Shown: positions 42,491 through 56,850, counted from the first letter of the stretch. The stretch is 64,000 nucleotides of DNA from Haematobia irritans (GCF_050003625.1 NC_134399.1:148794473-148858472), one strand, 5' to 3'. Program-made: numbers and translations. Notes: generated by a model not told the origin, from the letters alone.

Positions 42491-42821
42491 AATTGTATTA
42501 TTAATCAATTAGTTCCAATAATAATTTGGTCATAGTATCAATCACTATCATTTTCGTGATTGAAGAAATTTCAATTAAAAACTTAATTGGATCAATAAAT
42601 TTCGTGATTGAATCTGAAACCCTTTTTCTGTGTTTGTTCAAACGGAAAAAGCAATGTTTAAAGGTCCTAATATACAGTGTGACTGCAACCAAATACAGGC
42701 TAGTCTGACAGCTGTTTGATTCCACTGACAGTTCATTTTACTGTTTACAAGCTTACAAAAACATTTTGGTCTATTGTATTCAGAAGTAAAGATATTCGTA
42801 GTAAACTTCACGTGTTATCAT

Positions 42822-43145
42822 ATGATTGTTTTTTATTTGGCTGGAAAAGCACAGTGGCTACCGTTATCCCTCCAGCGTTTAAATGTCAATAAATCGATTG
42901 TAACAACATCTGAAATGATCCGGGATGTGAAGGCTGGTTTTTTTTTTTGAAGCCGTACTGGTTTTTACATGAACCGCGTGAACTAAAGCAACACATATTA
43001 GAAAATGAGCTCACACTAAAGCCATTGAAGTTCCGAAATTTGGAAGAGCTCACTGATGCACGAAAAAAATTAAACTGAAAAAGCCAAGGAGTTTGCTTCG
43101 CTTGCACGAGAGTGGTTTTCTTCAATGGGAAGCACTCCAAATTAA
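42822..43145 (+). pseudogene. gene-like coding segment with two frameshifts, unidentified
   Basis: ATG at 42,822 opens MIVFYLAGKAQWLPLSLQRL then VTTSEMIRDVKAGFFF, up to a run of T. After the run the coding signal shifts to another frame reading KPYWFLHEPRELKQHILENE and PLKFRNLEELTDARKKLN. One extra T before GAAAAAGCC shifts back to KAKEFASLAREWFSSMGSTP and a stop at 43,143-43,145. The total is about 106 residues, charged, helical in look and without a signal peptide. Upstream, CTGACAGCTGTTTGATTCC contains the CAGCTG E-box seen in many TATA-less fly promoters. It could be a processed pseudogene, or a real small intron-nested gene with assembly indels. I do not recognise the protein. Confidence 0.45.
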
Positions 43146-44338
43146 ATAGTGAGTGAAGAATGATTGGGTTTATTTGCCAAAGAGGTAATTTGCAAATTTA
43201 CACCATCGATTAGCCACCATAACTCAAGTGCCGCTGATGGTAATGGTTTGTCTTCCCACGCTCATATTTATGGGATGAGGTGTTAAAAGAAATCTCGAAC
43301 ATTATGGGGGAATTGACATTAGACTCTTATATCTAACATTTTGTTGGTGGTAAATGCAATTAGAGATTAGCATTTTGCTACTCGAATGAATGTTTTTTAT
43401 TTTTCTCCAAAACAAAATGTTTTGCCAAAAAAGTCTTCTTTTGCCGTTAAAAGGAAACTACTTTGTATTGAGTGAAAATTTCGTTCGTTTAAAAGGTCAT
43501 TTAGAAAAAATGCATTTTCTTTGTTTTTATGCATACATAAAAATGCTGCTCTCGATGTTCTGTCTTTCACAGATGAAATACAGCAATGATTTGTTGAAAT
43601 AATTAATAACAATTCAATGCTTGATTTTGTTATTGAATATTTATACATATGTCTGTGTGTGAAATTGGATACTGGTGAAAAAGCAAATTATTTATGCAAA
43701 TATTGCTTTGCAGATAATTGCCAATAGCAACATTTATTACCATACCATATTGTATGGTGGTCATAATGCAACAAACATTGATGTCATTAACAACATGACA
43801 CATGGCATTAAAATGCATCATCCACATGTAGGAATTCATGGCTTTGTGTGGTAATGGATATGTTGTAACTCTCATACATCAATGTGTAAATACATGACTT
43901 CACTTACACACACACGCGCGCATGCAATGATGTTTTTGAGGAGAAGATTGCATACATTCATACTTATTTTCCACTCCAATACTCGCAGACAATTAAATGT
44001 CCAATGATATGGGATTCCCAACATTGTTACAATCATCGCTATGGGGATAGCCGCATAAACCACCCACAAATTCTCACATAAAATTTTCGTACTGATTCGT
44101 GCAGAATAAGTTTAATAGGGTGAACTAGTTAAAGAAAAAAAAAAAAAAAAAAACAAAATAAACCAGAAAAATTAGCTCTAGCATACATTCAGTTAATAAA
44201 ATTTTCTTTTTGTACGCACAAAAAAATCCAAAATAGATTTACTAAATTCAAATTTCCCACAAAATAGGTCCGAATTTCTTAATATTTTTACATTTTACTA
44301 CAAATCCGACTGTCGTGAGCTTCGAATAGCTCTAAGCA
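43146..44338. other. unassigned intron DNA
   Basis: No recognised element. ACACACACACGCGCGCATGC near 43,908 is a short alternating purine-pyrimidine stretch that could form Z-DNA. An A-run lies at 44,134-44,152. Confidence 0.45.
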
Positions 44339-44473
44339 TACACTAAAAAAAGTGAACCATCTATTTCACTAAAGCCAACTTCACTTTATTGTAGTTCATG
44401 GAATTATTATGTTTGAAGAAAGTTTCCTTTACTCTAATAATTTTTTTGCCCATTTTAGTTAAACGAACTAAAA

Positions 44474-46740
<2,267 letters not shown>

Positions 46741-47565
46741 TATATCCACAAATGAAGCATAAACATTTACTAAATTTCTACTTCACACAAAATAGTTCAT
46801 TATTTCTGTAAATTTTTAAATTTTACTACGCCCATCTTCAACTTCATGTAGCACTAATGATATTTTGCAATTTTGAACTTCAATTTTTTCCTTCAAACTA
46901 CAAAATTGACGTGATAAAAATTAATTATAACTACTAAATTTTCTTGAATTTTTTGAAAAATAATTTACATACTTTTGTGATATCGGCGTGATGTCTGCGT
47001 TGTAATACCGTTTAGATAAAATTTTCCAAATATAATCAAAATTTTCTAAAATTAACCCACATTTTTCATGCAACATTGTTCAATATATGTGGCAACATTT
47101 TACACTTTATAGGCATGAATAAAAAAATGAAGTGCACATCACTATGATAAATGCATTAAGAAAACACAATTTACGTGTCGTCATTAAACAAAGTTTAAAA
47201 ATCAATTTTTCTTTTCTTCAAATTATGAAATTTTCTTTACCATAAAAAAACCTAATTATTTCTAATAAATTTTCTTCCATTTGTCATAAAATATTTACTT
47301 TAGTTTTGGTTAATTAAATTTTTGGCTTTTTATAGGAATTGAAGCACCAATGAAATTTTCTTTGTTGCAAGTACATTGAAAGAAGACCTTTCCTTTTTAG
47401 TAACGAAATTTTAGACAAAGGTTTCTTTTACTGACAAAAAAAATCATTTAAAACAAATAAAAGGGAAATACAAAGCTTGTTCAACACTGAAGAGGAAAGT
47501 GTTTTTTTTGTGTATGTCCGAAAAAATTAATTATCTAACTTGCGTATAAAGATCTATGTTCATAT

Positions 47566-48375
47566 CAGGCCTGTGGGGTCATAGTCGGAGTTGTAAAAAT
47601 TTTGCTCGATCGACTCCGGCTAAACTAAATTTTTTAAAACACTTCACATTTTTGTAACTAAAAAAGTTTTTACGCAAATAAGTTTCCCTTGCGTTATTCA
47701 TTCGATCAATGTACAGCATGATTGTAAATGAAAATCAACTTCCAATTACGGAATGTTATTGGAAATTTCCAAGAATGTTAGACTAGAATGTTACACTAGC
47801 AGATGGGCTGAATCGATGCATTTTAATGCCCACCACCATACAAATTTATTTAAAATACTTCGAACAATCGATTTTATTTTTTTAATTTAATTTTAAGACC
47901 ATCGAATATTGGCAGAAAATTCTTTCAAAAATTTATTTCTATTGAAATTTTTTTCAAAATTTTATTTCTAAAGAAAATTTAGTCAAAATTTTATTTCTAT
48001 AGAAAATTAAGTCAAAATTTTATTTCTATAAAAAATTTTCTCAAAATTTTATTTCTATAGAAAATTTTGTCAAAATTTTATTTCTATAGAAAATTTTGTC
48101 AAAATTTTATTTCTATAGAAAATTTTGTCAAAATTTAATTTCTATAGATATTTTGGCTGAAATTTTATTCCAATAGGAAATTTTGTCAAAATTTTATTTC
48201 TATAGAAAAATTTCTCAAAATTTTATTTCTATAGAAAAATTTCTCAAAATTTTATTTCTATATCAAATTTTCTCAAAAAATAAATTTAAACATTTTATTT
48301 TAATAGCAAATTTTCTCAAAAATAAAATTAAAAAATTATATTTTTATAACAAATTTTCTCGACTCCACAGCACTG
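47566..48375. mobile_element. hAT-like element with 8-bp duplication GTTCATAT/C
   Basis: An 810-bp element with ends CAGGCCTGTGGGGTCATAGT and TCTCGACTCCACAGCACTG. Flanking 8-mers GTTCATAT (47,558-47,565) and GTTCATAC (48,376-48,383) differ at one base. Inside are CGACTCCGGCTAAACTAAAT and a 29-bp minisatellite (47,925-48,300), as in the copy at 11,157. Non-coding. Confidence 0.82.
47925..48300. repeat. 29-bp minisatellite inside hAT-like element
   Basis: About 13 units of TTTCTATAGAAAATTTTGTC plus AAAATTTTA. The central ones are nearly identical and the outer ones decayed. Confidence 0.88.
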
Positions 48376-48429
48376 GTTCATACCAATAAATTCAATGCAG
48401 AAAAAATCTTAAAAACAATAAAAAAAGAA

Positions 48430-48616
48430 TGACTTTCAAATTTTATGTGAAATTGTTGATAATTTTTTTTTTTTTAATTTTTTAAATTTCTTCCAAGGCA
48501 CAACTTCTAAAGCAATGCAAACGATTCAAAATTGAATACTTCCGTCCTATGTAAAATTCCAATTTTTACCACTTCCGGATCACAAATTGAGGATCCGAAG
48601 CTCTTTTTTGGCTGGG
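48430..48616 (-). mobile_element. CCCAGC-TIR element fragment
   Basis: It ends GAAGCTCTTTTTTGGCTGGG. The interior CCACTTCCGGATCACAAATT, ACTTCCGTCCTATG and CAAGGCACAACTTCTAAAGC matches the element at 24,102 inverted. Confidence 0.65.
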
Positions 48617-48989
48617 TACATTTTTATTTTGAAACACCCCATTATCTTTGTGGATACTAACAATTTATTTATGAGAACTTTTATACCACTCTCAGATGTA
48701 AATGATTGTCCTTTCATATGTCGTTAAAGAATGTATCATAATGTGTTAAAGAGAGCTTTGAGTATTGCATTTATGACTTGCTGAGTGCAGACTACATGGC
48801 TCTTCTGTCACGTTGAATTTGAAGACAACAAGAACAACACAAATTGCGGCTGTTTTGTTGTCTCTAAATAATTTAAATGATTTTTTTGGTTAATCCTAGC
48901 TATGGCACTCTATATACAAATGTAAATTTTCTTTTTTGAAACTCTTGCCATTTCACCAATATTTATCCATTTTTTATGCAATTTGCACT

Positions 48990-49192
48990 CAGTGCAGGAC
49001 TCACCCCAGTACGTGTCCTTTGGGATGAGTCCATGACGCGTCCTAAAATGTAAATTTTCCCCGTTAATGACAAGCCCATGTTAAAGCGACTGGCCCTTCC
49101 ATACGTTTTGACCAGAACTGGGACTAGTCCATACACACCAGGGACTAGTGCTGTACCGGTTCGGTGGTTGATCATTTTCCCGTAGGGTATTT
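48990..49192. repeat. dispersed repeat S, second copy
   Basis: TCCATACGTTTTGACCAGAA, GGGACTAGTCC, TGTACCGGTTCGGTGG and TTTTCCCGTAGGG, colinear with 30,925-31,137. Confidence 0.55.
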
Positions 49193-49734
49193 AACAATAT
49201 TTTTTACAATACAGCATTTTTTCAATACATTTTTGTATTCTTCTTCAAAATCTGCCACTATTTACACATTTAAATATTTTTGATTTAAGAAACTTTTAGT
49301 TGATTTGTTTTGAATTATTTCATACGAAAATAATACAAATAAAAAAGTGGAAATAAAAACTCAAAATATATATATTTTGGGCAACTGTAGCATTTGGTTT
49401 GCACCCAGAAGTGCTCCACACATACTGGTTTTTTATATTACCCACATATTTGCCTTGTAGGACGCTTCCTTTTTTCTCATCATGGTAGCACATATAGCAA
49501 GCGGTTTTTACTTTTAAATATCCTCAGTGACCTTCATGAGGCAAAAAAGAAATATAGGTTCGCCGATAATGTGTCTACAATACTCATTTTTTTGTAATTT
49601 ATTTAGAGCCGTTAAAACAAGATTCACGAAAAATTTCATGTTTTCGCATTCATTGAGGATTTTTATCCAATTTAAATCCGTTTTTACTATCCAAAAATTG
49701 CTACCTGTCTAATTCAGACAGTTCACCGTCATTT
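49193..49734. other. unassigned intron DNA
   Basis: No recognised element. Confidence 0.45.
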
Positions 49735-50235
49735 TCCATATGATATTCCGCCAATTCATTCCCATGTAAATCGGAGTAAAATTTGGCCTCTGTGGTCATA
49801 TGTGTATAAATCGGACTAATGATATAAATGAACCGATTTAAATTTGGCATGTTTAGTGAGAATGTTAATTCTACACTCTGTGTAAAATTTCAAGTAAATC
49901 GAAGTAAAACTTAAGCCTCTGTGGCCATATCTGTGTAAATTGGGCGAACGATATATACAGTCAGCAAAAAAAAAGTTGTACACCAATCAATGTGAAATGA
50001 TATGAAAAATATCAAGTAAATATATTTTATGGCTTAAATATGGGAGCAATATCTAAATCTGAACCGACCAACCAAATTTGGCATGCATAGTAAGAAGATT
50101 AATACTACTCCCTGTGCAAAATTTCACGTAGATGGGAGCAAAACTTTGGCATATGTGGTAATATGGTAGCATATGGGACGAAAGATATATATGGGAACTA
50201 TATCTACCTCTGAACCGATTTCAATAATGTCGAAC
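49735..50235 (+). mobile_element. HINE family C fragment
   Basis: Three monomers (GAACCGATTTAAATTTGGCA, TGTGTAAAATTTCAAGTAAA, TATATGGGAACTATATCTAC). A roughly 75-bp segment beginning CAGTCAGCAAAAAAAAAGTT at 49,961 interrupts the second monomer. No ends. Confidence 0.6.
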
Positions 50236-50255
50236 AGATAATATTAAACAAAAAA

Positions 50256-51523
50256 CAAGTATATACGGCCGTAAGTTCGGCCAGGCCGAAGCTTATGTAC
50301 CCTCCATCATGGATTGCGTAGAAACTTCTTCTAAACACTGCCATCCAGAATCGAATTACTTAAGTTGCGGTGACGCTTGCCGATGGCAAGGTATCTTAAA
50401 ACCTCCTAACACCATCTTCTAAATTGTATGTAAGTCCATACGTGGTATATAATAAATCAAAAAAGATCGATCCAATACGTATATAATTCAGTTTGACAAA
50501 GTAGACATAAAATTTTGACAAAATTTTCTACAGAAATAAAATTTTAACAAAATTTTCTATAGAAATAAAATTTTCACAAAATTTTCTATAAAAATAAAAA
50601 TTTTGACAAAATTTTCTATAGAAAGAAAATTTTGACAAAAATTTCTACAGAAATAAAATTTTAACAAAATTTTCTATAGAAATAAAATCTTGGTAGATTA
50701 TTTTTGGCTCGAGTGGCAACCATGATTATGAACCGAATAAAATTTGAACAAAATTTTCTATAGAAATAAAATATTGACAATGATGAAAATTTTATTATGA
50801 ACCGATATAGACCAATTTTTGTGTGATTGGACCAATTTTGGTATGGTTGTTAGCGACCATATACTAACACCACGTTCCTAATTTGAACCGGATCGGATGA
50901 ATTTTGCTCCTCCAAGAGGCTCCGTAGGTCAAATCTGGAGAATGTTTTATATGGGGGCTATATATAATTATGGACCGATATGGACCAATTCTGGCACGTT
51001 TGTTAAAGATCATATACTAACACCATGTTCCAAATTACAACCGGATTGGATGAAATTTGCTTCTCTTGGAGACTTCGCAAGCCAAATCTGGGGATCGGTT
51101 TATATGGGGGCTATATATAATTATTGACCGATGTGGACCAATTTTTGCATGGTTGTTAGAGACCATATACCAAATTTCAGCCGGATCGGATGAAATTTGC
51201 TTCTCTTTGAGGCTCCGCAACCCAAATCTGGGGATCGGTTTATATGGGGGCTATACGTAAAAGTGGACCGATATGGCCCATTTTCAATACCATCCGACCT
51301 ACATCGATAACAACTACTTGTGCCAAGTTTAAAGTCGATAGCTTGTTTCGTTCGGAAGTTAGCGTGATTTCAACAGACGGACGGACGGACATGCTTAGAT
51401 CGACTCAGAATTTCACCACGACCCAGAATATATATACTTTATGGGGTCTTAGAGCAACATTTCGATGTGTTACAAACGGAATGACAAAGTTAATATACCC
51501 CCATCCTATGATGGAGGGTATAA
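50256..51523 (+). mobile_element. HINE family A, complete
   Basis: 5' CAAGTATATACGGCCGTAAG, TTCGGCCAGGCCGAA and TACCCTCCATCATGG. Then the 29-bp array (50,505-50,690), the conserved TTGGTAGATTATTTTTGGCT, about three 153-bp monomers, the GACGGACGGACGG tract and the hairpin CCATCCTATGATGGAGGGTA. It is the most complete reference copy for element order in this window. Confidence 0.82.
50505..50690. repeat. 29-bp minisatellite inside HINE-A
   Basis: Six to seven units of the AAATAAAATTTTGACAAAAT type. Confidence 0.85.
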
Positions 51524-51574
51524 CAACAATATTTTTTTCTGTAGCGAATATCAGAATGCAAAACAAACAAAAAA

Positions 51575-52462
51575 CAAGTATATAAAGCAGTAAGTTCGGC
51601 CGGGCCGAATCTTAAATACGCACCACCACGAATCAAATATTAGGGTTTCCTTTCAGGGGGGTTTGATGTAGAGGTGTGCACGTGATACGAAATTGTCGTG
51701 ACTCACGAAAATGTTCGTGACATTTAAAAGTTTTTCGTGCATGAGTGTGCGTGAGTATAAATTTTCTTTTCGTGAACGTGTGTGAGCGTGAGTCCTACCA
51801 AAAAATATCGTCGTGAGTGTGCGTGAATAAGATTTCTCCGTCGTGAGTGTGCGTGAGCGTGAGCAAAATATTACTTACGTGCACACCTCTAGTTTGATGA
51901 CAGATCAAGCAGAGCAGTACAACCATTACACTTCCCGAAGATAAATTTAAAGATTTTATCTATGAAGACTATATCAAATTCTGGATTTATAAGAACCATT
52001 TTTGTTCTGAGTTTTAGAGGAATCATTAACATCTCTTGTAAGTGTGCAAGAAAATTATAAAATCACGTCTTGATTTGAAATCATAAATCTGTAGATTTTC
52101 ACCCGAGAAGTAAAATGTGGAAATTTTACATTGAGTTTCAAACAATTTTCATGATCTGTACGCCTTCTATACCTCCAAGAAGTGAAATCGGACTATATGG
52201 AGGCCTTACCAAATGGACAGATAAAAACTGAGCCCAAAATACCAGAATATTTACAATTTCAGGCAAATAGGATAAACAATACGGTTTCTAGAAACCCAAG
52301 GAGTTTAATCGGGAGATCGTTCTTATGGGGGATATACTAAAACATGGACTGATGATCACTGTTTTCGGCACACCTCTTTATGGTCGAAAATACCTCTAGA
52401 TTTCCAATTTCTGGCAAATTGGATACAGACTTGGGATTCTAGAAGCCCAAGAAGTAAAAAGA
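51575..52462 (+). mobile_element. HINE family B, 3'-truncated, with nested hAT MITE
   Basis: 5' CAAGTATATAAAGCAGTAAG, TTCGGCCGGGCCGAA and ATACGCACCACCACGA. Leader sequence and two to three monomers follow, then it stops at AAGCCCAAGAAGTAAAA. A 223-bp hAT MITE (51,669-51,891) sits in the leader. Confidence 0.75.
51669..51891. mobile_element. hAT MITE with perfect 8-bp duplication GTTTGATG
   Basis: A 223-bp element with ends TAGAGGTGTGCACGTGATAC and TTACTTACGTGCACACCTCT..A. GTTTGATG is duplicated exactly on both sides (51,661-51,668, 51,892-51,899), and the empty site is seen in the other HINE-B (GGATTTGATGACAAG). The interior repeats GTGAGTGTGCGTGAG several times and has the E-box CACGTG at the left end. 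Confidence 0.9.
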
Positions 52463-52949
52463 ACGTGTGACTGTTTATGCTGCTGCCAGACCATTGGACT
52501 TAACATAGGCAACGAACAGCCACTTTGTGATTTAGTTATGCAAAATGTCATGAAAAAGAGATGGTCCTGTAAGTGTTGTCATAGTGGTCTTTAGATTGAT
52601 GTTTATGTTCAACCTTAAAACATCCTCTATATTATGAATTATATTTTTCAATGAATACCAAACTATGTAAAATCGTATATGGGAAAACCGTGCTCACAAG
52701 TTAACAAAATATTACATATTCAACAGTCACCAGTGCGTATGAGTTACCAACTATCATAGATAGTCATTGTTAGTAATCATACGCACTCGTATACACTCGC
52801 ACATCAACAGGGACCTTTGTCTAATTTAATGTCAATCTCGTTTATGTTTATTTTATTTCTAATGAATTCATTTTAAAAACGAACGAAGAACACAAAAAAA
52901 CAAACCAAATGAAATCCTAATACGTTTCATATTTAATCTTTCATTTCAG

Positions 52950-53019
52950 TTCATCAGCCACTGAATTAATATCCAGACGTGGAGTGTTTTCAAGGCACCA
53001 CTATGGTTCCGTGGATCAG
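52950..53019 (+). CDS. host gene, internal exon 2 (unidentified protein)
   Basis: A 70-bp exon between TTTCATTTCAG and GTAAGCAAAG. In the frame set by the exon at 21,162-21,328 it completes Ile56 and adds SSATELISRRGVFSRHHYGS then VDQ, exiting in phase 0. All other frames are shorter or stopped. Both splice sites are good matches to the fly consensus, and the exon is free of repeats. It has dibasic RR followed by GVFS and a Ser-rich start. Later exons lie outside the window. It could also be a chance splice-bounded frame, since 70 bp is short. Confidence 0.55.
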
Positions 53020-53899
53020 GTAAGCAAAGTTTTACAAAAACAGTAACTAAATTACAGTATGTATATATACATACATATGACATTGAAAATTGAAGAAAGT
53101 TCACAAATGATTTCACCAAAAATTATGTTAAAATTTCCCCATTCTTAATATGGAGCTAATACAAATTTAAACCATTGTTGTTTTTTTTTTTTTTAATAAG
53201 TATACAAAAAAATTCCACCATATGTAATATGTTGTATGGTTATATGTTTTAATTAAAAAGTTTAAATATTACAGAAGGCAAATAAAGAAGAAACAAAAAT
53301 TATCTGGCAATGCTTAGTTTGTCTTGTAAATACTTAAGTCTTCTTGGGAGTATAAGCAAACATAAAATGTTGGCTTAAAACATTAGAATACAAATACTTA
53401 TTCAGAGATTATGTTTATGTAATTATTGTGAAATTGACTTCAAAATAACATACAAAGTATAAATCGGTGAAAACGTAGTTACATAAAAGTAATATTGAAA
53501 TTATACTAATCTTGAAATGATTCAACCTACTTTAATGTTTCCAACTAAACTCCTTCAGCATGGACGACTTCCGTGTGTTAGTGATTCAAGAGTGGAATAT
53601 CTTCTTTTTATATTCTTCAGGGTCGACCAATAGAATTTAGCAAAAAGGGCGATTTAGAAAAAAATAGTCGAATTTAAATTTAAAGTGAATATTCTGGAAA
53701 TATTTGTATGGTAGGTCAACGTTTTTCGAAACCTGAAGAGGCGGTACTTCCAATCAGAGTGGCAAAAGTGCTTCGAAAATTGGTTTGAACGCAGGCAAGA
53801 GTGTACAGATTTTAATAGGGAATATTTTGAAAGCAATAAAGCGTTTTTCAATCTGGCAATAATATTAAGATACAAACCTTAATTATGGAATTTCCATTT
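53020..53899. other. intron 2 sequence without recognised features
   Basis: AT-rich, one T-run near 53,180-53,194. No element recognised. Confidence 0.45.
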
Positions 53900-54310
53900 C
53901 ACTACCTCTTTCCAAGACATTAATAAAGCTTTTCATATGCAAAAAAAAATTAAACCATAAAAATCCTTACAATAAGTATTAGCTTATATTTGAAGTGTTT
54001 TTATCTTAAATCTAAAGGTTCAATATTTCAGTTAATTTAAGGATGATTTCTTTTCAAAAATGTATTTCTATACTTTAAGGACATACGACTTTAACGGAGC
54101 AATGCAAATTTCCAAGACCTGTGTACTAAATTTAAAAATATTTTTCTTTTTTTGAAACAAAGGTTATAAACCTTATTTTAATTAAAATTTCATTGTAAAA
54201 TTTAGATTGAATAATCTTTACATTTCTTAGGATCGGAACCCATATTATTAGTGTAAAGACAAAACCTGTGAAAGGGAGAATGCTTCTTTTCAGTGTGCAG
54301 TAATGTGGCG
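53900..54310 (+). repeat. dispersed repeat U, copy 1
   Basis: TTAGCTTATATTTGAAGTGT, CATTTCTATACTTTAAGGAC-like, GGAGCAATGCAAATTTCCAA and TTTTAATTAAAATTTCATTG are shared, colinear and in the same orientation, with 56,400-56,850. Confidence 0.65.
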
Positions 54311-54482
54311 CTGTGGTATTTTGGCCCATTCCCGGCGAAGTTGCGCCACATTGGTAATTTCTAGTGCCAACACAACTCTTTAAAATGTCCCAAGCGCAAA
54401 AATCCTAAAATTAACCCCCAAAAATAATTTACCAAAATTTAGAGAAAATTTTACTAAAAAACTACCAAACAAAAATATCTTA

Positions 54483-54645
54483 TTTTGTCAAAATTTTATC
54501 TCTATAGAAAATTTTGTCAAAATTTTATCTCTATAGAAAATTTTGTCAAAATTTTATCTCTATAGAAAATTTTGTCAAAATTTTATCTCTATAGAAAATT
54601 TTGTCAAAATTTTATCTCTATAGAAAATTTTGTCAACATTTTATA
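54483..54645. repeat. 29-bp minisatellite, free-standing, very uniform
   Basis: Five to six identical units AAAATTTTATCTCTATAGAA plus AATTTTGTC (the variant ATCTC instead of ATTTC). No HINE or hAT ends nearby. The flanks mention CTACCAAA/ATCTACCA, as at HINE-A array borders. Confidence 0.88.
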
Positions 54646-54872
54646 AAGAACATTTGGGAAGTTCCTCTTAATTGGAGAGGAATATTTTGCAAAATCTACC
54701 AAAACATCAAGAATTCTACAATCTACTAAACAATAAAAAATCTACCATTTATGGTAGAATTCGACCAACTGTGGCAACCTTGATTGAGATTCTGAGATTT
54801 TGGTGGCCATTTTGCGGTAGAAATGAAGTGAGGAATCTATAATTTCAGGTTATCTTGGATGACGCGTGCTTA

Positions 54873-56126
54873 AAGGGTGATACTGTCAAAATTTGGTCAA
54901 GGGAAAACGAGTGTAAATCGGTGAAATCGTTTATTTAAAAAATCAAATTAAATTTCTTTTTCAAGTTCAATTAGTATAAAATTCAGGAAAAATATTCAGT
55001 TAGGTTTTCGCTTTTCCAAATCCGAATTGCCGGGCCTCACGCTTCACACCTGCCATCAGATTTTGTACAGCCACCTTGTCCACCTTCTTCGCCGCAGAAA
55101 GCCAGTTTGCCTTGAACTGCTGCTCGTCCTTAGCAGTTTTTTTGGTCTTCTTTAGGTTCCGCTTGACAATAGCCCAGTATTTCTCAATTGGGCGGAGCTC
55201 TGGTGTGTTGGGAGGGTTCTTGTCCTGGGGAACCACCAGCACGTTGTTGGCGGCGTACCACTCCATGGCCTTTTTACCGTAATGACAAGATGCCAAATCC
55301 GGCCAAAACAGTACGGAACAACCGTGTTTCTTCAGAAAACGCAGCAGACGTTTATTCAAACACTCTTTCAAGTAATTTTCTTGGTTGACAGTCCCGGAAA
55401 CTATGAAAATGCTGCTTTTCAAGCCACAGGTACAGATGGCTTGCCAAACCAGATATTTCTTTGCGAACTTTGACAGTTTTATGTGCTTGAAAATATCTGC
55501 TACCTTTCCCCTTCCTTTTGCCCTATAAAACTCCTGTCCCGGAAGCTGCCTGTAGTCGGCTTTGACGTAGGTTTCGTCGTCCATTACCACGCAGTCAAAC
55601 TTCGTCAGCATCGTCGTGTACAGCCTCCGGGATCGCGCTTGTAAGTTGATAGTCCGGCTCGTTTTTTGGCTCGATGCACGGTTGTAGACGATACACCCAG
55701 TTTATTTGCGGCATCTCGGAGAGAGAGGTTAGGGCTTCGCTTGAAACTACCGGCAACCCTCTTTGTCGTCTCAGCGGCTTCCGGTTTTCGATTTCCCCCC
55801 CGATCCAGACTTCCTGGCTGTCGACAAACGTTCCCCAAACACTTTAATTACATTTGTAACGGTTGATTTGGCAACTTTTAGCGATTTTGCCAGCTTTGCG
55901 TGCGAGTGGCTCGGATTTTCGCGATGCGCGAGCAAAATTTTGATACGCTGCTCTTCTTGCGTGGACGGCATTTTGACAACTGAAGAGTGAATTCCAAAAT
56001 CAAAATAGGAGCAACATTCTACACACACACACACCTTCAAAATGAGGGGTGTTCAGGTTTTTTAAATGCAAAATTGAAAGAAATACGTCAAGTTTATATT
56101 GACCAAATTTTGACCGTATCACCCTT
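54873..56126 (-). mobile_element. Tc1/mariner DD37E transposon, copy 3 (defective)
   Basis: A 1254-bp element with ends AAGGGTGATACTGTCAAAAT and GACCGTATCACCCTT, flanked by TA (54,871-54,872 and 56,127-56,128). Confidence 0.92.
55000..55971 (-). pseudogene. DD37E transposase pseudogene with intact catalytic domain
   Basis: The first frame reads MPSTQEEQRIKILLAHRENP and the first helix-turn-helix. One extra C in a C-run (GGGGGG on the coding strand, about 55,797) shifts the frame after SGSGG. The second frame carries the second helix-turn-helix (LRDAANKLGVSSTTVHRA). A deletion of about 40 bp after STYK shifts the frame into DPGGCTRRC and a stop. The third frame, 55,000-55,611 (203 residues), is fully open and holds MDDETYVK, WPDLASCHY and PIEKYW with D-to-E spacing of 37. 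It also has the LPGQ residues missing from copy 1. The catalytic half alone is therefore preserved. Confidence 0.9.
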
Positions 56127-56399
56127 TAATACGATGGTGCTGAGTCCTGTTGGAATGACCATAGCCTGCGGCCGAAACCTTTTTGCTCTTCAGGTCTTCA
56201 ATACCGCCTTAGGATATCAAAAGTCCAAGAATTGACATTCGGGAATTTTTTTTGACCATTCTGCGGTGAAAATGAAGCGAGGAACCTCCTGATGAAATGT
56301 CCATGCACTAAAAAAAAAGTTTACTTGGATCCGGTTCAATAAAATAAAAATTAGATACCGATGTCATTTAACGAATTTTTATTCTCTTTTTGCAATATT

Positions 56400-56850
56400 T
56401 AATAAAGGTTTTCATGTACAAACAAATTCTACTTTCAAAATCCAAATTATGCCAAGTACTTCAAAGTAAAAACTGTTTTCTTAATGCTTAAAAAAACTTT
56501 AAACCAAAAACGCAAATCCTAAGTCTTAGCCTATATTTATAGCATTTTCATCTTAAATTTAAAAATTCAATGTGTCAGTTGAGTTAAAGACCATTTCTTT
56601 AAATTAAAAATGTTTTTCTTTATTTTAATGAACATTTGCCTTACTTCAAAGATCTACAACTTCAACAGAGGGACGCAAAATTTCAAGATTTGTGTCCTAA
56701 ATTTAATGAAAAAAATTTTTGGAAGCAAGGATTATAAATTTTCTTTTAATTAAAATGTCATTATTTGAAATAATTTTGTCTTTAGTATTGCGTAAGTTTC
56801 GAGTCCTAAAATTTAAAATGCATAATCTTCCATATTAGGTCAACATTTTT
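56400..56850 (+). repeat. dispersed repeat U, copy 2
   Basis: It is the direct counterpart of 53,900-54,310 (TTAGCCTATATTTATAGCAT, ATCTACAACTTCAACAGAGG, TTTTAATTAAAATGTCATTA). The preceding CACTAAAAAAAAAGTTTACT..TGGATCC at 56,307 looks like a terminus. The inverted form TGGATCCAAGTAAACTTTTT..TTGAGTG occurs at 63,808-63,830. Confidence 0.65.
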
